This document shows, piece by piece, positions 1-6,880 of a stretch of 39,325 nucleotides of DNA; the first letter of the stretch is position 1; each line of letters begins with the position of its first letter. Made by a program: the position numbers and the translations under genes. Below the pieces are notes generated by a model. The model saw nothing but the letters and a program-made list of their open reading frames with translations. It made no database searches and had not been told where the DNA came from. This stretch comes from Flavobacteria bacterium MS024-2A. Its GTDB lineage: Bacteria > Bacteroidota > Bacteroidia > Flavobacteriales > Flavobacteriaceae. Location of the stretch: NCBI GenBank assembly GCA_905182305.1, contig CAJJBB010000001.1, positions 1-39,325 on the forward strand, given 5' to 3'.

Positions 1-43
1 GGTTTCATAAAAATGATTTTGAACCTTGAATGTACTCTTTTTA

Positions 44-90
44 ATAAAAAAAACCCTTCTAAAGGTTCTTATAATGACCGATAGAAGGGT
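44..90 (-). terminator. Rho-independent terminator of the carbonic anhydrase operon
   Basis: A 9-bp perfect inverted repeat (ACCCTTCTA at 53-61, TAGAAGGGT at 82-90) encloses a 20-nt loop that can pair further through GGT/ACC. Read on the minus strand the stem is followed directly by a run of eight T. It lies 26 bp past the carbonic anhydrase stop codon, so it probably ends the tdk-alr-asd-carbonic anhydrase transcript. Confidence 0.85.
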
Positions 91-115
91 AGTTATCTTT
101 GATTTGAAATTTACA

Positions 116-745
116 TTATTTGTAAAAATTTACTATTCCTGTATTGATATCATACATACCACCAATAATTTTAATTTCTCCTTTTTGCTCCATTTCAGCA
201 AGAACTTCACTTTTAGCACGAATACTATCAATGGTCATTAGTACATTTTTCCGGGCAACTTCATTTACAAAATCAATATTCCCTGAATTTCTCAAAGCCT
301 CCTCTTTTGGATCAATAACAGCTGCAACAGCTGGTTCAATTTTTTTAATTAACGCAGTAAGGTTTCCAAGACGGGCATGATCACAAGCTCCTTTTACGGC
401 TCCACAAGCAGTATGGCCTAGTACGACTATTAGTTTTGTGCCTGCAAGTTTGCTAGCAAATTCCATACTTCCTAAAATATCTTCATTCACAAAGTTTCCA
501 GCAATACGAACACTAAAAACATCTCCTATTCCTTGATCAAAAATGAGTTCTGAAGAAACTCTAGAGTCAATGCAACTGAGAATGGTCGAATGAGGATATT
601 GTCCTTTACTTGTTTCTTTGACTTGTTGCATAAGGTCTCTTTCAAGTTCCCTTTTTTGAGTAAAACGCTGGTTTCCAGATATTAATTCTTGAAGAGAAGA
701 ATCGGGGGTCATTTGTGCTTGAGTTTCTTTTGTATGTGCTTTCAT
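116..745 (-). CDS. can: Beta-class carbonic anhydrase
   Basis: Interconverts CO2 and bicarbonate in the cytoplasm, supplying bicarbonate for carboxylases and helping pH balance. The 209-residue protein has the full beta-class zinc site: Cys58 with the Asp60/Arg62 dyad in SCIDSR, then His111 and Cys114 in GHTACGAV. The stretch around GNFVNEDILGSMEFA is also typical. There is no signal peptide, so a cytosolic location is expected. The length is normal for the family. It is the last gene of a minus-strand run, 118 bp after asd, and is followed by a strong hairpin terminator. The ATG start at 745 is the only good one. The enzyme class is certain; the symbol is by analogy, since the paralogues can and cynT cannot be told apart from sequence alone. 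Confidence 0.95.
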   Translation of the reverse strand: MKAHTKETQAQMTPDSSLQELISGNQRFTQKRELERDLMQQVKETSKGQYPHSTILSCIDSRVSSELIFDQGIGDVFSVRIAGNFVNEDILGSMEFASKLAGTKLIVVLGHTACGAVKGACDHARLGNLTALIKKIEPAVAAVIDPKEEALRNSGNIDFVNEVARKNVLMTIDSIRAKSEVLAEMEQKGEIKIIGGMYDINTGIVNFYK

Positions 746-863
746 AATAATTAATTTTTTTACTTTAGAATTACTTACGGGAGTCGTGTCGTCAATTATT
801 TCTAATTTTCAAGGTCTAAATATAATAGTATCATCAGTAATTTCAAAACCAAATAATTCCTTT

Positions 864-1850
864 TTACAGAAAGTTTGCAATGAGATATTCTGCAATTTGA
901 ACTGTATTTGTGGCAGCACCTTTTCTTAGATTATCTGCAACAATCCATAAATTAACAGCATTAGGATGTGAAGTATCTCGTCGAATCCTTCCAATAAACA
1001 CATCATCTTTACCTTCTGCATAAATTGGCATTGGGTAGGTGTTTGTTTCTGGATTATCCTGTACAACAACCCCTGGGGTATTATGCAGCAGTTTTCTAAT
1101 ATCACTTATTTCAAAAGGATTTTCAAATTCAATATTTACAGCTTCACTATGTCCACCGACTACTGGGATACGTATTGCAGTTGCTGTAATCCCCATGGTA
1201 TCATCGCCTAAAATTTTATGGGTTTCGTGCACTAATTTCATTTCCTCTTTGGTATAATCATTTTCTAGAAAGACATCACAGTGTGGGATGGCATTTTTAT
1301 GAATAGGATAGGGATAAGCCATCACTCCTTTTTTCCCTTGAGTTTCATTATTTAATTGTTCTACCGCTTTTACACCTGTTCCAGTAATGGATTGGTAGGT
1401 TGAAATAACAAGACGTTTTATTTTGTACGCTTTGTGCAATGGAGCTAACGCCATGACCATTTGAATAGTAGAACAGTTAGGATTGGCAATAATCTTATCC
1501 TTTGACGTCAATTCGTTTCCATTAATTTCAGGAACAATTAATTTTTTAGACGGATCCATTCGCCATGCAGAAGAATTATCAATTACGACGGTTCCTATGG
1601 CAGCAAATTTTGGTGCCCATTCTAGTGAAGTGTCACCTCCTGCAGAAAATAATGCAATAGCAGGCTTGGCTGCAACTGCTGTTTCTAAACCAATAACCTT
1701 AAGTGTTTTTCCTTTAAAGGGAATCTCTTTCCCTACCGATCGTTCTGAAGCAACTAGTAACAATTCTGTTATAGGAAGATTACGTTCTGCTAAAACTTCT
1801 AACATTACATTTCCGACCATTCCGGTGGCACCAACCAGGGCAATTTTCAT
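864..1850 (-). CDS. asd: Aspartate-semialdehyde dehydrogenase
   Basis: Reduces aspartyl phosphate to aspartate semialdehyde with NADPH, the branch point to lysine/diaminopimelate, threonine and methionine. The 328-residue protein opens with the nucleotide-binding GATGMVG (residues 8-13), has the catalytic Cys126 in NPNCSTIQM, and the active-site pair Arg227 (RIPV) and His234 (GHSEAV). Length and motif order are complete. It follows alr on the same strand after 101 bp, and the two products converge on peptidoglycan precursor supply. A TAnnTTTG-type element at 1867-1874 could give it a promoter of its own. The start is ATG at 1850. Confidence 0.97.
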   Translation of the reverse strand: MKIALVGATGMVGNVMLEVLAERNLPITELLLVASERSVGKEIPFKGKTLKVIGLETAVAAKPAIALFSAGGDTSLEWAPKFAAIGTVVIDNSSAWRMDPSKKLIVPEINGNELTSKDKIIANPNCSTIQMVMALAPLHKAYKIKRLVISTYQSITGTGVKAVEQLNNETQGKKGVMAYPYPIHKNAIPHCDVFLENDYTKEEMKLVHETHKILGDDTMGITATAIRIPVVGGHSEAVNIEFENPFEISDIRKLLHNTPGVVVQDNPETNTYPMPIYAEGKDDVFIGRIRRDTSHPNAVNLWIVADNLRKGAATNTVQIAEYLIANFL

Positions 1851-1866
1851 TTTAATTAATTTTTAT

Positions 1867-1874
1867 CAAAAATA
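1867..1874 (-). promoter_or_regulatory. Possible -7 element (TATTTTTG) upstream of asd
   Basis: TATTTTTG on the minus strand matches the Bacteroidota -7 consensus TAnnTTTG and lies 16 nt before the asd ATG. I see no TTG at the expected -33 distance, and the region is very AT-rich, so a chance match is possible. Confidence 0.35.
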
Positions 1875-1914
1875 GAATTAAAAAATACAGCGACCATAAT
1901 TCACTATAAATTTA

Positions 1915-1940
1915 AATTAAAGCAACAATTTGTTTTAATT
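1915..1940. repeat. AT-rich inverted repeat between alr and asd
   Basis: Eleven-base arms (1915-1925 and 1930-1940) surround a 4-nt loop and differ by one G:T pair. It lies just past the alr stop codon. No T run follows it on the minus strand, so it is at most a weak terminator or a 3'-end stabiliser. Confidence 0.4.
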
Positions 1941-1951
1941 ATAACAAATAT

Positions 1952-3043
1952 TTATTTATTAATTACTCTCTTTATTCTAGGTCCTAATCCAGAAAGTATT
2001 TCATAGCTAATAGACTGACCCTGTTTTGAAAATGAGGCTGCTGTATTATAAGTTGTACCAAAAAAACAGACAGTATCTTGAGGTTTACATTTTATGTTTG
2101 TGACATCAATCATCAGCATGTCCATACACACATTACCAACAATGGGCGCTTCTTCTCCATGAATAAAAACACTTCCTTTGTGATGCCCAAAGTGTCTTCC
2201 TATTCCATCTGCATGGCCAAGTGGGAGGGTTGCAATTATAGAATCTACGGGAGCTTTCCAGCCATGGTCATAGCCTACATAAGAACCTTTTTTGACTTCA
2301 TGAATTTGTGTAATCCTACTTTCCAGAACCGCAATAGGCTTTAAAAGGGCATCCCACTTTGGGTGATTTGCAAATCCGTGAAAAGCAATGCCACACCGGA
2401 CCATATCGTATTGCAGCTCAGGATAATTGAATACCCCCGAACTGTTTAGTAAATGGAATTTAGGTATTAAAGAGTTTTGCGCTGAATGCGCCTTTTTTAT
2501 GGCTTCAAATAGTCTAATTTGCTGATCACATGATTGGGATGGTCGTTGATCTTCTGAAGCTGCCAAATGAGAATAAACACTCTTTAAATTAAACTGATTG
2601 GAAGCTGCTTGTGAAATCACCCAATCAGTGTCTTCAGGAGAAAATCCCACTCGGTATAAGCCAGTATTATATTTTATGTGAATAGGATACTTTGTCTTGT
2701 TTGTGTCCTTTAGAAGTCCTTTAAAAGCCATTAAAAGTGAGCGGCTGTATAGGCAAGGTTCCAATGCTTTCTCTATTATTGTTTTTAAGGAATCTAACTG
2801 AGGATAAAATACCATAATTGGAATTTTAATTCCATAACTGCGTAAGACTTCTCCTTCTTCTGCATAGGCAACTGCAAGATAATCAACTCCTAGTGCCTCA
2901 AGTCTTTTTGCGACAGCTTCTGAAGCGCTTCCATAAGCTCCTGCCTTTACGACAGCCACAATTTGTGTTTCGGAATTCAGTTGTTTTTGAATCTGAGAAT
3001 AATTATAATTAAGATGAGAAAGATGAAGGTTGAGTGAGTTCAA
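1952..3043 (-). CDS. alr: Alanine racemase
   Basis: PLP enzyme that makes D-alanine for peptidoglycan. The 363-residue protein is a full fold-type III racemase. The PLP lysine is Lys33 in VVKAGAYGS, the catalytic tyrosine is probably Tyr258 in VGYDHGW, and LPLGHADGIGRHFG and GNVCMDMLMIDVT are the usual C-terminal signatures in their Bacteroidota form. The start codon is TTG at 3043: no ATG exists nearby upstream, and starting later would cut the first helix and strand leading to Lys33. It begins 9 bp after the tdk stop, so the two are almost certainly co-transcribed. Confidence 0.96.
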   Translation of the reverse strand: MNSLNLHLSHLNYNYSQIQKQLNSETQIVAVVKAGAYGSASEAVAKRLEALGVDYLAVAYAEEGEVLRSYGIKIPIMVFYPQLDSLKTIIEKALEPCLYSRSLLMAFKGLLKDTNKTKYPIHIKYNTGLYRVGFSPEDTDWVISQAASNQFNLKSVYSHLAASEDQRPSQSCDQQIRLFEAIKKAHSAQNSLIPKFHLLNSSGVFNYPELQYDMVRCGIAFHGFANHPKWDALLKPIAVLESRITQIHEVKKGSYVGYDHGWKAPVDSIIATLPLGHADGIGRHFGHHKGSVFIHGEEAPIVGNVCMDMLMIDVTNIKCKPQDTVCFFGTTYNTAASFSKQGQSISYEILSGLGPRIKRVINK

Positions 3044-3052
3044 GACGTTTGA

Positions 3053-3664
3053 TTAGATACCACGATTATTATCTTTTTTTTTCTTTTGGGCTTTTTGGGC
3101 TTTATTAAACGCTACTCTAGAAAGGGGTTCATAATTTTCTTTTTCACCCAAAAGAACCAAAGTATTATTTTCAGAGGTTCTAAAACTATTATGTGCCAAC
3201 CTTCCTGTTCGGGTACAAATGGCATGTACTTTAGTAACATATTCAGCCGTAGCCATTAAGGCTGGCATAGGACCAAAAGGATTTCCTTGAAAATCCATAT
3301 CTAAACCAGCGACAATAACACGCACACCATTATTGGCAAGGTCGTTACAGACTTTTACAATTTCATCATCAAAAAATTGAGCTTCGTCAATTCCCACGAC
3401 ATCACAGCCATCAGCTAACATAGGAATATTTGCTGCAGCCGGAACTGGAGTTGATGGAATTTGATTTTTATCATGAGAAGTGACTAACTCATCATCGTAA
3501 CGCAAGTCTATAGCAGGTTTAAAAATTTCAATTTTCTGCTTTGCAAATTGTGCTCGTCTAAGACGGCGAATAAGCTCTTCTGTTTTTCCAGAAAACATAG
3601 AGCCACAGATCACTTCAATCCATCCAAATTGTTCGTTTGAGTTTACGGTATTTTCTAAAAACAT
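3053..3664 (-). CDS. tdk: Thymidine kinase (TK1 type)
   Basis: Salvages thymidine by ATP-dependent phosphorylation to dTMP. The 203-residue protein has the Walker A loop GSMFSGKT (residues 21-28) and the DEAQFF motif with catalytic Glu94. The C-terminal lasso region (HAICTRTGRLAHNSF) keeps only one of the four cysteines that bind structural zinc in the classical enzyme. I recall this as usual for flavobacterial TK1 proteins. The last 15 residues are very basic. It is the first gene of the minus-strand run, divergent from the gene at 3750, with a clear -7 element at 3710-3717. The start is ATG at 3664. Confidence 0.95.
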   Translation of the reverse strand: MFLENTVNSNEQFGWIEVICGSMFSGKTEELIRRLRRAQFAKQKIEIFKPAIDLRYDDELVTSHDKNQIPSTPVPAAANIPMLADGCDVVGIDEAQFFDDEIVKVCNDLANNGVRVIVAGLDMDFQGNPFGPMPALMATAEYVTKVHAICTRTGRLAHNSFRTSENNTLVLLGEKENYEPLSRVAFNKAQKAQKKKKDNNRGI

Positions 3665-3709
3665 TTTGTAATTTTCAACTTAAAAACAGATTTTTAAAGC
3701 CTATTTTAT

Positions 3710-3717
3710 CAAAGGTA
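3710..3717 (-). promoter_or_regulatory. -7 promoter element (TACCTTTG) for tdk
   Basis: TACCTTTG on the minus strand fits the Bacteroidota -7 consensus TAnnTTTG and sits 45 nt before the tdk ATG, in the 85-bp gap between divergent genes. The same octamer recurs upstream of the DUF3108 gene and panD. No clear -33 TTG is visible. Confidence 0.6.
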
Positions 3718-3749
3718 TTAAAATCTAATGGGTTGTAGGGCTAAAAATC

Positions 3750-4430
3750 ATGACAGAACAAATAAAAAATACATTAGTTAAATGGGCGCAAAGGGTCCTA
3801 GACAACCATGAGCATTGGGATGCATTAGAAACTCATGAGGCTTTGCAAAAGTTATATGAAATCTCTATCTATCATAAAATGACAGAAGGAGAGGATGTGA
3901 AAAATACAGAGGAATGGGAACTACAACAAAACAAGCTTAAATCCGTGATAGATTCTTTAGACGGGATTAGTGCTTCTAAAGGAAAAACGCTTCAAGAAGA
4001 AAATATTGAAGTTCCCTCTGTAATGGATACTATAAAAAATATGGTGACGGAAATGCCAGAGAGTGAGAGTTATGAAAAATTATTTGATACAGTTTCAGAG
4101 ACACCTACTTTTGTTATTAAAGATGAAAATAATAATTCTCAAACCGTTTCAGAAACATTAAATGAAGAAGAAAAAGCAAACATTAATGATCTCTTTTCAA
4201 AGACTATAAGTATTGATATAAACGACCGACTTTCATTTATAAAGCATTTATTTGATAATAATACGGCCTCTTATGAGCGCGTAATTTCTCAGGTAATTAC
4301 CTTTGAAAGCTGGGAAGAGGTTACTGTGTTTTTAAATCAAATGGTGAAACCTGAATATAACAGTTGGAAAGATAAAGAAGAAGTTGAAGAACGTTTTTTA
4401 ACTATTTTAAAAAATAATTTTACTGCATAA
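3750..4430 (+). CDS. Uncharacterised acidic protein
   Basis: I do not recognise a family for this 226-residue protein. It is acidic, rich in Glu, Asp, Asn and Lys, with no signal peptide, membrane segment or cysteine cluster, so it is probably cytoplasmic. The N-terminal 60 residues look helical (a notable stretch is NHEHWDALETHEAL). A middle region of about 60 residues is low in hydrophobics and probably flexible, and the last 80 residues look helical again. It starts with ATG at 3750 and ends 37 bp before rsmI on the same strand, so it may be co-transcribed with rsmI and recJ. Its position between tdk and rsmI suggests a conserved lineage-specific gene; a function cannot be inferred. Confidence 0.8.
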   Translation: MTEQIKNTLVKWAQRVLDNHEHWDALETHEALQKLYEISIYHKMTEGEDVKNTEEWELQQNKLKSVIDSLDGISASKGKTLQEENIEVPSVMDTIKNMVTEMPESESYEKLFDTVSETPTFVIKDENNNSQTVSETLNEEEKANINDLFSKTISIDINDRLSFIKHLFDNNTASYERVISQVITFESWEEVTVFLNQMVKPEYNSWKDKEEVEERFLTILKNNFTA

Positions 4431-4467
4431 TAATAAGGCAGTAGCTTAATCCTTAAATTATACACAT

Positions 4468-5136
4468 TTGATCTATTTGATCCCCACGCCCATTGGTAAT
4501 TTAGAAGATATTACACTTCGGGCTATTCGCCTGCTAAAAGAAGTTGATCTGATTTTAGCGGAAGATACCCGGGTAAGCATAAAATTACTTAAGCATTTTG
4601 AAATTGGTACCCCCCTACAAAGTTTCCACATGCATAATGAGCACAAAAAAGTTGAAACGGTCGTGGAGCATTTAAAGAATGGAAAAACAGTTGCTCTAAT
4701 ATCTGATGCAGGTACTCCAGGAATTTCTGATCCAGGGTTTTTATTAGTTCGTGAAGCTCTCAAAGAGGGTGTGGAGGTTCAGTGTTTGCCCGGACCTACA
4801 GCCTTAATTCCTGCTTTAGTTCAAAGCGGTATTCCATGTGATCGTTTTGTTTTTGAGGGATTTTTACCGCCAAAAAAAGGACGTCAAACACGACTAGAAC
4901 AAATGGCATTAGAAACCCGAACCCAGGTTTTTTATGAGTCCCCACATAAATTACTTAAAACTTTAGAACAGCTCGTCACTTTTTTTGGTGCTAATCGATC
5001 TATAGCAGTGGTCCGAGAAATTTCAAAATTATATGAAAGTACCTTTAGAGGGAGTGCTCAAGAAGGACTTGATTTTTTTGAAGTGCATCCTCCTAAAGGT
5101 GAATTTGTAATTGTCGTTGAAGGTTTAAAAAAATAG
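4468..5136 (+). CDS. rsmI: 16S rRNA (cytidine1402-2'-O)-methyltransferase
   Basis: SAM-dependent methylation of the 2'-hydroxyl of C1402 in the ribosomal decoding centre. The 222-residue protein has the tetrapyrrole-methylase fold signatures of RsmI: YLIPTPIGNLEDITLRA at the N-terminus, AEDTR near residue 31, ISDAGTPGISDPG at 78-90, and FEGFLPPKKGR. It lacks the C-terminal extension of about 60 residues found in the E. coli enzyme. The start is a TTG at 4468, giving the standard N-terminus; no ATG is near. It ends 2 bp before recJ, so the two are translationally linked. Confidence 0.95.
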   Translation: MIYLIPTPIGNLEDITLRAIRLLKEVDLILAEDTRVSIKLLKHFEIGTPLQSFHMHNEHKKVETVVEHLKNGKTVALISDAGTPGISDPGFLLVREALKEGVEVQCLPGPTALIPALVQSGIPCDRFVFEGFLPPKKGRQTRLEQMALETRTQVFYESPHKLLKTLEQLVTFFGANRSIAVVREISKLYESTFRGSAQEGLDFFEVHPPKGEFVIVVEGLKK

Positions 5137-5138
5137 TA

Positions 5139-6833
5139 ATGCGCTGGAAATCTGTCCCCATAGCCACTGAAGAATCTATAAACGCTCTTGCAAACAAGTT
5201 AACGGTCCCTAAAGTTATTGCAAAACTTCTTGCTCAACGGGGTATTACTTCCTTTGAACAGGCGAAAATTTTTTTCAGACCAGAGTGGTTACAATTACAC
5301 GATCCTTTTTTAATGAAGGATATGCAGGCTGCTGTTGCAAGGATAGTTAAAGCAATTGATCAGCAGGAAAAAGTTATGATTTATGGAGATTATGATGTAG
5401 ATGGCACAACATCAGTCGCATTAGTAACTTCGTATTTTAAAGATAAAATTAATTATTTAACCCCCTATATTCCTGATCGTTATAAAGAAGGTTATGGAAT
5501 ATCTATGTCTGGTATAGATGCTGCTAAAGAAAAAGGAATTACGTTAATTATTGCCTTAGATTGTGGTATCAAAGCACATAAGCAGGTTATTTATGCGGCT
5601 GAAATAGGGATTGATTTTATTATTTGTGACCACCATTTACCGAGTGAAATTTTACCCCCAGCGGTTGCTGTTTTAGATCCAAAGCGTCCTGATTGTGGTT
5701 ATCCTTTTAAAGAATTATGTGGTTGCGGTATTGGGTTTAAGCTTATTCAAGCTGTACAAATACATTTAAATCTTCCGCCAAAGGCATTAACAACTTATTT
5801 AGATTTGGTTGCTACTGCCATAGCTGCAGACATTGTTCCCATGGAAGGAGAAAACAGAACCCTTACTTTTTTAGGACTCCAGCAGTTTCATGAAAACCCT
5901 CGCATAGGACTTCAATTTTTCCTTAAAACCCTTAAAAAGCCAATTAAGGTTACAGATTTAGTTTTTGTGATTGCTCCAAGAATTAATGCTGCAGGAAGAA
6001 TGGACCACGGCTTAAGTGCTGTTGAACTTTTAATGACAGATAATCTGGAACTTGCTTTGCCTAAGGCTCGCTCCATTGATTTTTTTAATACCGAACGTCG
6101 TTCTACAGACGAGCGAATTACAGTAGAAGCATTACAGCAAATTGTTTTGAATGAAGAAACAACCTGTTTTTCAACGGTTGTTTTTCATCCTTCATGGCAC
6201 AAAGGTGTTATTGGAATTGTGGCGTCAAGATTAATAGAAACTTATTACCGACCAACAGTAGTTTTAACCGAATCCGAGGGAGTGCTTTCAGGCTCTGTTC
6301 GTTCTATTTCTGGCTTTGATGTGTATCAAGCATTAGAGGCTTGTAGCGAGTTTATGATTCAGTTTGGCGGACATAAATATGCTGCAGGGCTTACCTTAAA
6401 GCTAGAACAATTAACAGGGTTTAAACAATGTTTCGAAGCCTATGCTAAAGCTCACTTATTACCTGAACAGCTTCATCCTAATTATAGCTATGACCTCGAG
6501 GTTGATTTTGATGCATTAACGCCTAAATTATATCGAATCATTAATCAAATGGCACCTTTTGGCCCTAAAAATATGCGTCCAGTTTTTGTCACTCATTTAT
6601 GTAAGGATGCCGGTGGAACAAGAGCTGTTGGAAAAAAAGATAATCATTTAAAGCTTGAAATTATAGATGCCGGTGGTGCGGGCTTTCAGGGTATTGCTTT
6701 TGGGATGGCACAACATCTTATTCAAATTAAAAATCAACAACCTTTTTCGCTTTTGTATACTTTAGAAGAAAATGAGTATAATGGAACAGTGTCCTTACAA
6801 TTGAAGGTTAAAGACCTTGTGTTTGCCCCATAA
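5139..6833 (+). CDS. recJ: Single-stranded-DNA-specific exonuclease RecJ
   Basis: 5'-3' exonuclease on single-stranded DNA, working in RecF-pathway recombination, base excision and mismatch repair. The 564-residue protein has the DHH phosphoesterase motifs: DYDVDGT (84-90), the metal-binding Asp141 in ALDCG, and DHH at 164-166. The DHHA1 domain carries the QFGGHKYAAG signature and an OB-fold region follows. It starts with ATG 2 bp after rsmI and ends at a hairpin terminator. Length is normal for the family. Confidence 0.97.
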   Translation: MRWKSVPIATEESINALANKLTVPKVIAKLLAQRGITSFEQAKIFFRPEWLQLHDPFLMKDMQAAVARIVKAIDQQEKVMIYGDYDVDGTTSVALVTSYFKDKINYLTPYIPDRYKEGYGISMSGIDAAKEKGITLIIALDCGIKAHKQVIYAAEIGIDFIICDHHLPSEILPPAVAVLDPKRPDCGYPFKELCGCGIGFKLIQAVQIHLNLPPKALTTYLDLVATAIAADIVPMEGENRTLTFLGLQQFHENPRIGLQFFLKTLKKPIKVTDLVFVIAPRINAAGRMDHGLSAVELLMTDNLELALPKARSIDFFNTERRSTDERITVEALQQIVLNEETTCFSTVVFHPSWHKGVIGIVASRLIETYYRPTVVLTESEGVLSGSVRSISGFDVYQALEACSEFMIQFGGHKYAAGLTLKLEQLTGFKQCFEAYAKAHLLPEQLHPNYSYDLEVDFDALTPKLYRIINQMAPFGPKNMRPVFVTHLCKDAGGTRAVGKKDNHLKLEIIDAGGAGFQGIAFGMAQHLIQIKNQQPFSLLYTLEENEYNGTVSLQLKVKDLVFAP

Positions 6834-6861
6834 AAAAACCCTCACTACTGTGAGGGTTTTT
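6832..6861. terminator. Bidirectional terminator between recJ and a TonB-dependent receptor
   Basis: A perfect 7-bp GC-rich stem (CCCTCAC 6839-6845, GTGAGGG 6850-6856) with loop TACT is flanked by A7 on the left and T5 on the right. It therefore works on both strands and serves the convergent recJ and receptor genes. Confidence 0.92.
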
Positions 6862-6880
6862 AATTTCAATGAAAATTGAT

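Noticed and set aside
26..241. Short plus-strand open frame at the left edge
   Set aside because: It runs through the carbonic anhydrase terminator and antisense to that gene, with low-complexity sequence and no family likeness.
144..380. Plus-strand open frames antisense to carbonic anhydrase, asd (1483-1875), uvrC (13856-14874) and others of 60-130 codons
   Set aside because: All lie inside well-supported genes on the other strand and encode Ser/Ile/Leu-rich sequence with no recognisable motif.
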